From Microvirga sp. (GTDB lineage: Bacteria; Pseudomonadota; Alphaproteobacteria; Rhizobiales; Beijerinckiaceae), in contig NZ_JACXAB010000001.1 in assembly GCF_014699075.1 (NCBI RefSeq), positions 124,001 to 188,000 on the forward strand: DNA of 64,000 nucleotides. Reading direction: 5' to 3'. Each line of letters begins with the position of its first letter. The stretch's first letter is position 1. The position numbers were made by a program, and so were the translations under genes. Under the pieces are notes generated by a model that had not been told where the DNA came from, did not search any database, and saw nothing but the letters and a program-made list of their open reading frames with translations. Positions 17,580 through 25,822 of the stretch are shown here, in pieces.

Positions 17580-18182
17580 ATGCGCTCCCGGTCAACCTTT
17601 CTTGCGGCTGCGGCTTTTGCCGCCCTGATCAGCGCCCTGCCCCTGCAGGCATCGGCTCAAACCGTCCAGCGCGCCTATGTCGCCAATCCCGGCAGCCCCG
17701 AATCCTTCCGTTCCGATGAACTGGTCCAGTCCGGTCACCAGTTCTTCGGCTCGGCCTCACGCGGCCTTGCCCTCGCGCTCCAGGAGGCGATCCGCCGCTG
17801 GGGCGAGCCCAACGGCTATATCCTGGGCCAGGAGGCCTCCGGCGCCTTCTTCGGCGGCCTGCGCTATGGCGAGGGCAAGCTCTTCACCCGCAACGCCGGG
17901 GATCGCCGGATCTTCTGGCAGGGTCCCTCCCTCGGGTTCGACGTGGGCGGCGACGGCGCCCGCACCATGATGCTGGTCTACAACATGCCCTTCACCGATG
18001 CGCTCTATAAGCGCTTCGTCGGTGTCGACGGTTCGGCCTATTTTATCGGCGGGTTCGGCGTGACGGCCGTGGCGGCGGACGAGATGATCGTGGTGCCGAT
18101 CCGGGCCGGCGTAGGGGCCCGTCTGGGCGTCAATATCGGCTACCTGAAGTTCACCTCGGAGCCCACCTGGAACCCCTTCTAG
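17580..18182 (+). CDS. eipA: Envelope integrity protein EipA (DUF1134)
   Basis: The 200-aa protein has a Sec signal peptide ending near QASA (about residue 25) and a DUF1134 body with GQEASGAFFGGLRYGEG and FIGGFGVTAVAADEMIVVP. In Brucella the homologue EipA is a periplasmic small beta-barrel needed for envelope integrity and virulence, and is under CtrA control. Here it lies 1.2 kb past chpT on the opposite strand. I saw no clear CtrA box in its 193-bp upstream gap. Confidence 0.9.
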   Translation: MRSRSTFLAAAAFAALISALPLQASAQTVQRAYVANPGSPESFRSDELVQSGHQFFGSASRGLALALQEAIRRWGEPNGYILGQEASGAFFGGLRYGEGKLFTRNAGDRRIFWQGPSLGFDVGGDGARTMMLVYNMPFTDALYKRFVGVDGSAYFIGGFGVTAVAADEMIVVPIRAGVGARLGVNIGYLKFTSEPTWNPF

Positions 18183-18339
18183 GCTCTTAACGCATGCGGG
18201 TGCCGACTCAGAGGCAGTGGAAACTGCCTCTGGATGCGCTACAACGGGCCGTCTGGAGCGTTAGGTTCCAGAAAGCTGCGCAGGCACAAGGCAAGGTGCT
18301 TGAGCGTTACCGGTCAAGCACCTTGGAGTTCGCGTCCGC

Positions 18340-19362
18340 GTGATCGAAACAATCATGGTTTTCGCGTTGGGGTTCGTCGCAGCCTCCCTCATCGCGCTTC
18401 TGATCATCCCAGCCGTCAATGCTCGCGCGGAGCGTCTCGCCCGCCGCCGGGCCGAGGCGCTCTTTCCCATGTCGATCTCCGAACTGACGGCGGAGAAGGA
18501 CCACCTGCGGGCGGAATTCGCCGTTCTCCAGCGGCGGATCGAGCGCAAGGCGGAAGAGGCTCTGGCCTACAAGCGGGAAAACATGGAGGAGCTGGGCCGG
18601 CGGGCGATCCGCATCGAAGCCCTCGAGACCACCCTGGCCGAGCGTGACCAGACGGTTGGTCAACTCGAAGTCAGCCTCGCCAGCACCCAGACGCGCCTTG
18701 CCGCGACCGAGGAAGATCTCGCGCAGACCAGAACATTCCTCGCGAGCACACGCGAAACCCTGACCGCCCTTGAGAACGCCCACCGGGCAACCCTGAACGA
18801 GCTGTCCAACACCCGGATGGAGCTGGAACTCACCCAGCACGAGCGCTCCCGGACGAAGACCGAGCTCCTTCATGCGGAGGAGAAGCTGGCCCGCCTGGAG
18901 GCAGAAGCCGCCGACATGGAGCGCCGGCTCACCACAGCCCTGAGCGACCTCGACACCAAGCGCATCACCATCTCGGATCTCGAGACCCGCCTCATGACTC
19001 AAACGGCTCGAGGCAACGACTTCGAGCGGGCTCTGAACGAGCGGCACAGCGAACTATCGGACGAGCGCCTGCGCCTGGCGGAACTCGCCAAGGGCATTGC
19101 CGCCGAGCAGGAGCGCGGCCTCATCCTCGAGCAGCGCATTCGCGAGATCGAAGCGGAGCGCGACGAAGCCCAGGACCGGCTCGCCAACCAGGAAGTCTCT
19201 GGAGGCCAGAACGATGAGCTGCGCCGCCAGATCTCCGAGGTGGCCGCCCAGATCATGAAGAGCGGCAGCGAGCAATCAACCGAAGTTAAACCTCGCGAGA
19301 ACAACAGGTCCCGCGAGGGCAAGCGTCGGCGCTCGGCCGGGAAGCAGCTCCCGGCGTCTTAG
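18340..19362 (+). CDS. Membrane-anchored coiled-coil protein
   Basis: The 340-aa protein has one N-terminal membrane helix (about residues 3-25) followed by a long, almost uninterrupted coiled coil to about residue 300 and a basic tail. It belongs to an unnamed Rhizobiales pattern with the post-helix sequence LARRRAEALFPMSISEL. No enzymatic motif is seen. A role as an envelope scaffold is a guess from architecture. It starts with GTG; an in-frame ATG at 18355 is an alternative. It converges on the small secreted protein gene. Confidence 0.75.
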   Translation: MIETIMVFALGFVAASLIALLIIPAVNARAERLARRRAEALFPMSISELTAEKDHLRAEFAVLQRRIERKAEEALAYKRENMEELGRRAIRIEALETTLAERDQTVGQLEVSLASTQTRLAATEEDLAQTRTFLASTRETLTALENAHRATLNELSNTRMELELTQHERSRTKTELLHAEEKLARLEAEAADMERRLTTALSDLDTKRITISDLETRLMTQTARGNDFERALNERHSELSDERLRLAELAKGIAAEQERGLILEQRIREIEAERDEAQDRLANQEVSGGQNDELRRQISEVAAQIMKSGSEQSTEVKPRENNRSREGKRRRSAGKQLPAS

Positions 19363-19366
19363 GACC

Positions 19367-19708
19367 TTATTTCGGATCGACCTGCTGGGTGGCCGGCGGG
19401 CGAATGACCGGCGTGGTGCCAGGGTTGGGCACGGGCGCGGGAACGGTGATGTCCGGAGTGGCCGTCTCGGGCGGCCGGATCACGCCGTCCGTCTGTTCGA
19501 GCTTATCGCTCAAGTTATTGGTTGAACCCGTGGTCGATGGACCACTCCCGCCGGAGAGCTTGCTGTCGGGCTCCACCTTCTCGGCCGGCATCTGGCTCGG
19601 CGCCGGCATGTTCGGGGCCTGCTGATTCAGCACCCCGGGGTTCTGCGCGAGGGCTGCCGTTCCGAGGCAGCCCGCCAGAATTGTCGATAGCACCAGAACA
19701 CGGTTCAT
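19367..19708 (-). CDS. Small secreted proline/threonine-rich protein
   Basis: The 113-aa product has a signal peptide (MNRVLVLSTILAGCLGTAAL, cleavage probably after LAQ). The mature part is low-complexity, rich in proline, threonine and asparagine and without cysteine pairs. The ATG at 19708 follows an AAAGGAG site. Function is unknown. It lies 53 bp after the D-amino-acid transaminase gene on the same strand, so co-transcription is possible. Confidence 0.7.
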   Translation of the reverse strand: MNRVLVLSTILAGCLGTAALAQNPGVLNQQAPNMPAPSQMPAEKVEPDSKLSGGSGPSTTGSTNNLSDKLEQTDGVIRPPETATPDITVPAPVPNPGTTPVIRPPATQQVDPK

Positions 19709-19761
19709 GGGTCGCTCCTTTGAAAAGGCAACGGGCGACCTGATGGCCGGTTCCGGCAACG

Positions 19762-20625
19762 CTACTCGGCGGCCAGGGCCGGGACGCGGGCCATGGACAG
19801 GTAAAGCTCCCGCAGGCGCCTCGTGACGGGACCGGGCTTTCCGTCACCAACGGGACGTCCGTCAATGGTCACGATGGGCAGGACGAAGTTCGACGCGCTG
19901 GTGAGGAATGCCTCGGCGGCATCGTAAGCCTCCTCGACCGTGAACCGGCGCTCTTCGAGGGGGATATTGGCCTCTTCCGAGAGCCGCAGGAGGGACTTGC
20001 GGGTGATGCCCGGCAGGATGGCATTCGAGAGCGGGCGCACGACGATGCTGCCCTGCTTCGTGACGATGAAGCCGCTCGACGAGCCGCCCTCGGTCACATA
20101 GCCATCCTCCACCAACCAAGCCTCCTGGGCTCCCGCCTCCTTGGCCGCCTGCTTGGCCAGGACTTGGGCGAGCAGGTTGATCGACTTGATATCGCGCCGG
20201 GCCCAGCGCTGGTCCGGCACCGTCACCACCGCAATGCCCGTGCGGGCGGCCGGAGCGTCGGCAATGGCCTTGGCCTGGGTGAACATGGCCACCGTGGGCT
20301 CGGCGTTCTCCGGGAAGAAGAAGTCCCGCTCCGCCACGCCCCGGGTGACCTGGAAATAGATGAAGCCCTCCACCATGCCGTTGCGGCGGACGATCTCTTC
20401 CTGCAGGGAGGTCCACTCGGCACGCGAATAGGGATTGCGGATGCGCACTTCGGCCAGGGAGCGCTCCAGCCGCTCAAGATGCGCCTCGTTGTCGATCAGC
20501 TGGCCGTCGAGGACGCCGATCCCTTCGTAGACCCCGTCCCCGAACAGAAAGCCCCGATCCATGAAGGGCACCTTGGCCTCCTCGAGCGGCAGGAAGGACC
20601 CATTCAGGAAGACGATGCGGGACAT
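19762..20625 (-). CDS. dat: D-amino-acid transaminase
   Basis: This 287-aa PLP enzyme of aminotransferase class IV interconverts D-alanine and D-glutamate, supplying peptidoglycan precursors. It starts MSRIVFLNGSFLPLEEAKV. Family motifs include FMDRGFLFGDGVYEG, the PLP lysine region (RDIKSINLLAQVLAKQ), and VTEGGSSSGFIV. A GAGG site precedes the ATG at 20625. A branched-chain or aminodeoxychorismate enzyme of the same fold is less likely given the N-terminus. Confidence 0.88.
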   Translation of the reverse strand: MSRIVFLNGSFLPLEEAKVPFMDRGFLFGDGVYEGIGVLDGQLIDNEAHLERLERSLAEVRIRNPYSRAEWTSLQEEIVRRNGMVEGFIYFQVTRGVAERDFFFPENAEPTVAMFTQAKAIADAPAARTGIAVVTVPDQRWARRDIKSINLLAQVLAKQAAKEAGAQEAWLVEDGYVTEGGSSSGFIVTKQGSIVVRPLSNAILPGITRKSLLRLSEEANIPLEERRFTVEEAYDAAEAFLTSASNFVLPIVTIDGRPVGDGKPGPVTRRLRELYLSMARVPALAAE

Positions 20626-20737
20626 GGAAACCTCGAAAGTCGTAACCCAACTCAACCAAGCTTAACCTATAGGCAGCTGAGCCGCTCGACCTATATCGCC
20701 AAGAGCCCTGCAAGCTAAGGCGATAGGTACCCCCATC

Positions 20738-21352
20738 TTGAGATCGACGCTACTTCTCATTTCGACGGTTCTGTCACCCCTGTTCCTGAGCGCTCCAGCC
20801 ACTGCCGGCTCCCAGGCGCCCCAGAGATGGTACAACGAGCGCGGCTATGTTGAGCCCGCGGGCGGCCGCATCATCGCCTGCCACGGCTACGGGTGCACGC
20901 GACGACTGGCACTCTCCGTCGATGGAAACTTGCTGAGCCGTGCGAGCGGGATGTTGAGATCGGCCCAGGGCTCGCCGGCAGCCGAGAGGCAGGCCCTGGC
21001 CGAGGTGATCAGATCCTACACGGCCTACCTGGCCGCCTCCCTGGGCGGGAAGCCTGACGTGCCGGGATCGCCGCCCCAGATGTCGGGCGTGCACGGGCAG
21101 ATGGATTGCCTGGATGAAACCGCGAACACAACCAGCCTGCTCCTCGTTCTGCAGGAGCGCGGGCTCCTCGCCCATCATGCAGTGGAGCATCCGGAATCGC
21201 GGGGGTTCTTCCTTGACGGGCGCTACCCGCATTTCACAGCCGTGATCACCGAGAAACGCACCGGCGCCGAATGGGCCGTGGACCCTTGGAAGAAGGCTCC
21301 GGGTCAGCGGCCGGAGATCCTGCCGCTCGATCGGTGGCGGCAGGATTCCTGA
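20738..21352 (+). CDS. Secreted protein with transglutaminase-like Cys-His-Asp pattern
   Basis: The 204-aa product has a signal peptide ending near PATAGS. No named family was recognised. The C-terminal half carries a cysteine at the start of a helix (QMDCLDETANTTSLLL), then a histidine strand (PHFTAVI), then a WAVDPWKK motif. That spacing is the Cys...His...Asp layout of transglutaminase/papain-like folds. A periplasmic cysteine peptidase or amidase role is a hypothesis. The start codon is TTG at 20738; I saw no ATG in a better position. Confidence 0.65.
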   Translation: MRSTLLLISTVLSPLFLSAPATAGSQAPQRWYNERGYVEPAGGRIIACHGYGCTRRLALSVDGNLLSRASGMLRSAQGSPAAERQALAEVIRSYTAYLAASLGGKPDVPGSPPQMSGVHGQMDCLDETANTTSLLLVLQERGLLAHHAVEHPESRGFFLDGRYPHFTAVITEKRTGAEWAVDPWKKAPGQRPEILPLDRWRQDS

Positions 21353-21371
21353 TCAACCTGAGGCTTTTTGC

Positions 21372-21695
21372 TTATTTCAGGTGCTGGGCAAGGTGCTTGT
21401 TCATTTCGAACATGGTCACCTTCGGCTTGCCGAAGATCGGCTGAAGCTTGTCGTCGGCGATGATCTCGCGCTTGTTCTCGGGGTTCTGCAGGTTGTTCTT
21501 CTTGATGTATTCCCACATCTTGCTCACAACCTCACCGCGCGGCAGCGGGTTCGAGCCCACGATGACGGCGAGCTCCTTGGACGGCTGCAGGGGCTGCTGA
21601 AGAGCATTGGGCTTGGAACCGGCAGCCTTCTTGGCAGCAGGCTTATCTGCAGCCTTCTTCGCGCCGGCTTTTCCGTCAGTCGTCTTGGTCGCCAT
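21372..21695 (-). CDS. SWIB/MDM2 domain protein
   Basis: The 107-aa protein has a lysine/alanine-rich N-terminal tail (about residues 1-30) followed by a SWIB domain (ELAVIVGSNPLPRGEVVSKM ... KREIIADDKLQPIFG). Bacterial SWIB proteins are small and of unknown role, possibly chromatin-like or DNA-linked. The ATG at 21695 follows a strong GGAGGA site. It stands alone, convergent with the secreted protein gene. Confidence 0.9.
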   Translation of the reverse strand: MATKTTDGKAGAKKAADKPAAKKAAGSKPNALQQPLQPSKELAVIVGSNPLPRGEVVSKMWEYIKKNNLQNPENKREIIADDKLQPIFGKPKVTMFEMNKHLAQHLK

Positions 21696-21879
21696 GTATT
21701 CCTCCGGGAACGGGGTGGGGAAGCTTGTCGACAGCCTTGGGTTTGGCTCGAAAAGCATATTGACCAACCTTCGGTCGGACATTCCGGAGAGCGTTCGCAG
21801 ACTCCGGCCCCCTGGTGAAGGTCAATTCCGGCAGAGCTTATGTCCGCTCAACGCCGTCAGCAAGATCGAGTTCAGGAAT

Positions 21880-22332
21880 TTAGGCTGTTTTCGGAAAGGG
21901 CAGGATGTTGGAATCTCGCTCCGTGGGCTGCCGTGTGGTTTCAGCAACATAGAACAGGCGATTCTTGCGCTCCGCTGCGGAAACCACATGGGAGACGATC
22001 ACCTCGTTGGGGCATGGTTTCGCCAGGAACGCCGCTCCGGGAGGGAGATCCCCCTCCGAGGGCCATTGCCGTCCCGACATGATCAGAAGTTCAGTTCCGG
22101 GCCAGAGCTCGTTCACCCGATGAGCCAGTTCGAAGCCGTTGCAGCCGGTCGGCATATCCACATCGGTGAGCAGCACATCGACTTTCAACCCTGCCTCCAT
22201 CAGCACCAGAGCTTCGGCGCCGTTGGCCGCCTCGACGACCCTGAAGCCGGCCTCTTCGAGAAGCTCCGACAGGAAGAGGCGGATCAGAGGCTCGTCTTCA
22301 ACCAGAAGAACTGTGGAATGAGTAGGCAACAT
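21880..22332 (-). CDS. Stand-alone response regulator receiver protein
   Basis: The 150-aa protein is a single receiver domain with acidic residues (LLVEDEPLIR), phosphoacceptor Asp in VLLTDVDMPTG, and lysine in AFLAKPCP. About 30 extra C-terminal residues follow. No output domain is present, so it would act by protein interaction, as in the PhyR/HWE-kinase networks of this group. An EcfG-type promoter lies 31 bp upstream of the start, in the gap after uvsE. The ATG at 22332 has a weak ribosome site. Confidence 0.85.
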   Translation of the reverse strand: MLPTHSTVLLVEDEPLIRLFLSELLEEAGFRVVEAANGAEALVLMEAGLKVDVLLTDVDMPTGCNGFELAHRVNELWPGTELLIMSGRQWPSEGDLPPGAAFLAKPCPNEVIVSHVVSAAERKNRLFYVAETTRQPTERDSNILPFPKTA

Positions 22333-22362
22333 CACTTCGTGACTCGCGATACAATACCCGAC

Positions 22363-22387
22363 AACGACATCTGCTCGGGTTGGTTCC
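22363..22387 (-). promoter_or_regulatory. EcfG-type general stress promoter
   Basis: On the minus strand GGAAC (22387-22383) is followed after 16 nt by CGTT (22366-22363). This matches the alphaproteobacterial sigma-EcfG consensus GGAAC-N16-17-CGTT. It precedes the receiver gene at 22332. Confidence 0.7.
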
Positions 22388-22412
22388 ACCAGCCGTACAG
22401 TTATCCGCAACT

Positions 22413-23468
22413 TTATCCTGTTGCGCGTAAGCTAGATTGTCGTCTCTCCATGTGATGGGCGAGACCCTCGGTGGCAATGTTCTTCAGCTTCGCCTCGATC
22501 TCGAAATCAGACCATGAAAGATGGCGCATCACCAGATCGTTGATGGCTTCGTTCCACATCAGGTCCGAGTGACCGCGCAGGTCCTTCGGCTTGATCCCCG
22601 ATGCAACGAGTGCCTTGAAATCCGGAAGGCTGTGGATGTCGTAGTCCGGAAGCAGGTCTTCGCGGGAGACGCTCACATGGCTCACCGGCCGCACACCGCG
22701 CCAGGATGCGACGATCAGGGAAATGCGCGGATCATCGGGCTCGATATATTCGCCCTGGCTCATGATCCAGTGATGATGAAGATCGAGAACGAGCGGCACA
22801 TCATCCGCAAGAGGCAGGAGATCGTCGAGGCCGAAGCTCACCTCGTCGTTCTCGATAGTGATCAGGTTGCGCGCGGTCTGCGAGAGATGCGCCAACCCGC
22901 TGCGGATCCCTTCCGCGCCCAACGCTTTCGCACCGCCATGGATGTTGATGTGAGCCCCGTGCGGATGCCACCCCTGGCCGTACCCCATGAGAGCCATGAC
23001 TTCGGCATGATACTCGAATTCCGCAATGCCGTTGGCGGCGGCTGAAGGGTTGGCGGAGGCAATCACGCAGAACTGGCCAGGATGCATGCTCAAGCGCACG
23101 TCCCGGTCCCGGGCGAGGCGCCCTGCCTGCGCGAGCTTCGTCTCGATCATGCTGCGCAGATCAGGATCGCGATAGAATTCCTGGCAGCTTACATGGGTGT
23201 AGCCCGGAAGCAGATCGCTGGACAGGCGGTGGAGGCGTTCCGGCTTCGGCCGTCCCGCCACATGCTCGATCTGAAGCCGGAAAGCCTCGAGGTTGTGAGA
23301 CACCACAGCCACGATCTTGTAGTAGGCAGCCTTCGGGTCGAGACGCCCCAGGTACGCCATCGTCGCCGTGGTCGTGTTCATGGCCCGCGCAAGCGGCGCC
23401 GAACCATCTTCGGGAATGTACTTGCAGCAAAAGCCGAACCGAAAGTCTTGCATGGTGGAGGAAGTCAC
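22413..23468 (-). CDS. uvsE: UV damage endonuclease UvsE/UvdE
   Basis: UvsE nicks DNA 5' of UV photoproducts, starting an alternative excision repair route. The 351-aa protein has the TIM-barrel metal-site signatures of the family: FGFCCKYI near the start, RLSMHPGQFCVI, NIHGGAK, and ENDEVSFG. It starts with GTG at 23468, or with ATG at 23453. It sits 31 bp after a receiver gene on the same strand that has an EcfG-type promoter, so it is probably part of the general stress regulon. Confidence 0.93.
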   Translation of the reverse strand: MTSSTMQDFRFGFCCKYIPEDGSAPLARAMNTTTATMAYLGRLDPKAAYYKIVAVVSHNLEAFRLQIEHVAGRPKPERLHRLSSDLLPGYTHVSCQEFYRDPDLRSMIETKLAQAGRLARDRDVRLSMHPGQFCVIASANPSAAANGIAEFEYHAEVMALMGYGQGWHPHGAHINIHGGAKALGAEGIRSGLAHLSQTARNLITIENDEVSFGLDDLLPLADDVPLVLDLHHHWIMSQGEYIEPDDPRISLIVASWRGVRPVSHVSVSREDLLPDYDIHSLPDFKALVASGIKPKDLRGHSDLMWNEAINDLVMRHLSWSDFEIEAKLKNIATEGLAHHMERRQSSLRATG

Positions 23469-23499
23469 CGGGAGAGAACAGGTTCCTCGGCCTCTTGCA

Positions 23500-23853
23500 T
23501 CAGCAAGAGAGAAGGTTGGGAACAGCGTGCTCGACGGTTTTCAGCAGCAGCTTTTCCTCGAACGGCTTTGCCACGAAAGCAGCCAGCTGCAAGGATTGCG
23601 GCAGATCCGAGGGCGCGGATGCTGAGACGAAAACGAATGGGATATGACGTTCGATGAGCGTCTCTGCCACGCCGAAGCTCTTGCCTCCGATGACGTCGAT
23701 ATCGAGCAGCGCGCAGTCGAACCTGTCGTCGAGATGCTGATAGGCTTCGGCGATCGAGCTGATGGAGTCGACAATCTCGTGCCCATCAGCCTCCAGGATG
23801 GCCTGCAGATCGAAGGCGATTGCCGGATCGTCTTCCAGGATCAGAATACGCAT
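23500..23853 (-). CDS. Stand-alone response regulator receiver protein
   Basis: The 117-aa protein is a lone receiver domain: MRILILEDDPAIAF at the start, phosphoacceptor Asp in CALLDIDVIGG, and lysine in AFVAKPFEEK. It is the first gene of a probable operon with uvsE. An EcfG-type promoter lies 82 bp upstream. It is distinct in sequence from the receiver at 21880. Confidence 0.88.
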   Translation of the reverse strand: MRILILEDDPAIAFDLQAILEADGHEIVDSISSIAEAYQHLDDRFDCALLDIDVIGGKSFGVAETLIERHIPFVFVSASAPSDLPQSLQLAAFVAKPFEEKLLLKTVEHAVPNLLSC

Positions 23854-23934
23854 GCCCCAACTCCATCACCGATCCCTGAGGACCACCTTCTGCGCAGCGC
23901 CTTTGGATAGGAAATTTTGGCCCTGTCGGGAGCC

Positions 23935-23959
23935 AACAAACTCGAAGGCGCCTCGTTCC
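23935..23959 (-). promoter_or_regulatory. EcfG-type general stress promoter
   Basis: GGAAC (23959-23955, minus strand) is followed after 17 nt by GTTG (23937 onwards). It matches the GGAAC-N17-GTT form of the sigma-EcfG consensus and points toward the receiver-uvsE pair. Confidence 0.6.
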
Positions 23960-24194
23960 TGGAAGGTCCTGCGTGAGACAGGAATTTAGCGGAACAGAGT
24001 TAAGAAATTTCATCATCTTCTTGAATTCAGGGCAGGTCAGCCCCATCTCAAGCTCACGCTGGCGGCACCCGTGCCGACCAGAAGCGGTCACGATGCCGAG
24101 ATGATGACGCCGGATGTACGCGCATCATCTCGCCGTGGCCGTTATTGTTTATGCAGGGCTGTTGAGTGCCTTGGCGATCACTCAAGTTCATAGC

Positions 24195-24226
24195 AAAAGG
24201 GCGCCGGTTTTCACCGGCGCCCTTTT
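24195..24226. terminator. Bidirectional terminator
   Basis: A 14-bp stem (AAAAGGGCGCCGGT / ACCGGCGCCCTTTT) with a 4-nt loop has U-tracts on both sides. It lies just past the end of the envelope-stress operon at 24250. Between it and the EcfG promoter at 23959 nothing further was found. Confidence 0.88.
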
Positions 24227-24249
24227 TGCATTTCGCTTGAAGCGCTGTG

Positions 24250-24978
24250 TCAGTGGCGATTGGCGTCGCGCTGACCGTTGAACTCGCTTTCGTGACGGCT
24301 GAACTGCGCGTCATCACCGCTGAACGTCTCCTCGACATATTCGCGGCCGCGGCTGGCAGCGTCGCGGGCGTAGCGCATGCCCTGATTGCGAACCTCGTCA
24401 GCCCATTCGCCGAACATCTCGTTCTCGCGGCGAGTGCGGGGCAGAAGAGCGCCGAGAAGCAGGCCGGCCGCCAGACCGACGAGGCCCACCACCATCGGGT
24501 TCTCGGACACGTAGCTCTGAACACCACCGCGGGCATTACCGAAAGCGCGAGAGGACTGGCCGCCCATCTTGTTCATGCGGCGGCGCTGCTGCGAGTAGGT
24601 TCCTGAGGCCCAATCGGACGCGCGCTCATAGGTGTCCCGCGCCCAGTCGGAAGCACCCTCATAAGCATCTTCAGCCTTCTGGCGCACCTGATCGGCCGCC
24701 TGCTGAGCCTTGTCAGTTATGCCACCCTGATCCTGCGCATTCCGCTGCGAGGATTGCCCTGAAGACTGTCCGGGCGACGCGCCCTTGGATTGGCCGGAGG
24801 ACTGTGCGCCGCCTGCCGCCGATCCAGCGTTCTGACCGGATTTCTGATCGTGGGCGTGAGGCATCGGAGCCTCGCCGATATTGCCGACCGATGTGCCGGC
24901 GGAGACCTTGCCGGCCATGCCGGCGTCGTTCTGCTTGTCCGCTCCCGGCTTGCCGGTCTCGTTCTTGGTATTTGCCAT
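24250..24978 (-). CDS. Glycine-zipper membrane protein, DUF883/YtxH-like
   Basis: The 242-aa protein opens with about 85 residues of low-complexity Ser/Gly/Gln-rich sequence. An amphipathic repeat region follows (DAYEGASDWARDTYERASDW), then a single glycine-zipper membrane helix (VGLVGLAAGLLLGALLP) and a charged tail. The architecture resembles ElaB/YqjD (DUF883) and YtxH proteins linked to stationary phase and stress. It is the last of four same-strand genes encoding small membrane proteins. Confidence 0.75.
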   Translation of the reverse strand: MANTKNETGKPGADKQNDAGMAGKVSAGTSVGNIGEAPMPHAHDQKSGQNAGSAAGGAQSSGQSKGASPGQSSGQSSQRNAQDQGGITDKAQQAADQVRQKAEDAYEGASDWARDTYERASDWASGTYSQQRRRMNKMGGQSSRAFGNARGGVQSYVSENPMVVGLVGLAAGLLLGALLPRTRRENEMFGEWADEVRNQGMRYARDAASRGREYVEETFSGDDAQFSRHESEFNGQRDANRH

Positions 24979-24999
24979 GGAAAGCTCCTATTCAATTCT

Positions 25000-25422
25000 T
25001 CAGTAGCGGGAATTCATGCCGGGCCGCTCGAACATCGGGTCCGTCGCAGGCTGGGGAACGGCTTCCGTCCCATAAAGACGGGGATCCTCCGCCTCCATCA
25101 GCAGATGCTCCTCCGTGATGAGGTCCTCATCGGCTGCGATCAACCGAGCCGGACGCATAGGACGGGTCGGGCGGCCGAGGCGGTAAGCGAGAAGCCCAAT
25201 GCCCATGGCAATCAGCATCACCGGCACGGGATTTCGCTTGACCGTATCGAGAACCCGGTCATAGAGCGGCCCATACTGGCCGTTGCGCGCGGTCCCAAGC
25301 ACGTCGTCGACAACACCGGAGACGGTCATCTTGTCCTGGAGGCGGTCGATGGTCTGGTCGAGTTGAGCGCGGCTGCGCTCGATATCCTTCTCCAGATCCT
25401 GCAGACTTTGCGACGTCATCAT
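25000..25422 (-). CDS. DUF3618 domain protein (nutrient-deprivation-induced type)
   Basis: The 140-aa protein has the DUF3618 opening (LEKDIERSRAQLDQTIDRLQ), a short loop, and one membrane helix (VPVMLIAMGIGLLAYRLG). A C-terminal acidic tail follows. Members in Rhizobiales are often annotated as nutrient-deprivation-induced. Its ATG overlaps the upstream stop codon (ATGA), which implies translational coupling with the holin-like gene. Confidence 0.85.
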   Translation of the reverse strand: MMTSQSLQDLEKDIERSRAQLDQTIDRLQDKMTVSGVVDDVLGTARNGQYGPLYDRVLDTVKRNPVPVMLIAMGIGLLAYRLGRPTRPMRPARLIAADEDLITEEHLLMEAEDPRLYGTEAVPQPATDPMFERPGMNSRY

Positions 25423-25811
25423 GCACCTCTCTCGGACAGGACTTCCGCATCGCGCTTGAGCGAGCGCATGGTCCTCTGCGGCGTGAGCGAGGACGACGAC
25501 ATGGCGTTCTTCCCCCACAGCCCGAGGCCGATGGCGATCACGGCCAAAAGGCCCCCGACGATGAGGGCGGCGAGCGCCTCGGAATCGACGACGGTCGCCA
25601 GCCACTCCACGAGCGACTCGGTCAGCAGCATAACGGCCGCGATCGCGAAGACCGCCGCCGCAACCACCATGGCGAGCCCGATGAAGAGGGTTCGCATGTT
25701 CTGGGAGATCTCGGTTTTGAAAAGGGTAAATTCCTTTTGTGCGAGATCGGTGGATTCCCGCAGGGCTTCGCCGACGAGGCCCTGAATCGTTTGATTGCCG
25801 TTACCCTGCAT
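25419..25811 (-). CDS. Holin-X-like membrane protein (DUF1469)
   Basis: The 130-aa protein has an amphipathic N-terminal helix (QGLVGEALRESTDLAQKEFT) and two membrane helices (about 45-70 and 78-100). This matches the Phage_holin_3_6/DUF1469 family. Despite the name, chromosomal members occur in stress operons and are not evidence of a phage. It overlaps the DUF3618 gene by 4 bp. Confidence 0.85.
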   Translation of the reverse strand: MQGNGNQTIQGLVGEALRESTDLAQKEFTLFKTEISQNMRTLFIGLAMVVAAAVFAIAAVMLLTESLVEWLATVVDSEALAALIVGGLLAVIAIGLGLWGKNAMSSSSLTPQRTMRSLKRDAEVLSERGA

Positions 25812-25822
25812 GACCGCCTCCG

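Noticed and set aside
25419-25811. Holin-family gene suggesting a prophage
   Set aside because: No phage structural, lysis or integrase genes are nearby. DUF1469 proteins are common in chromosomal stress operons, and this one is coupled to DUF3618 with an EcfG-type promoter.
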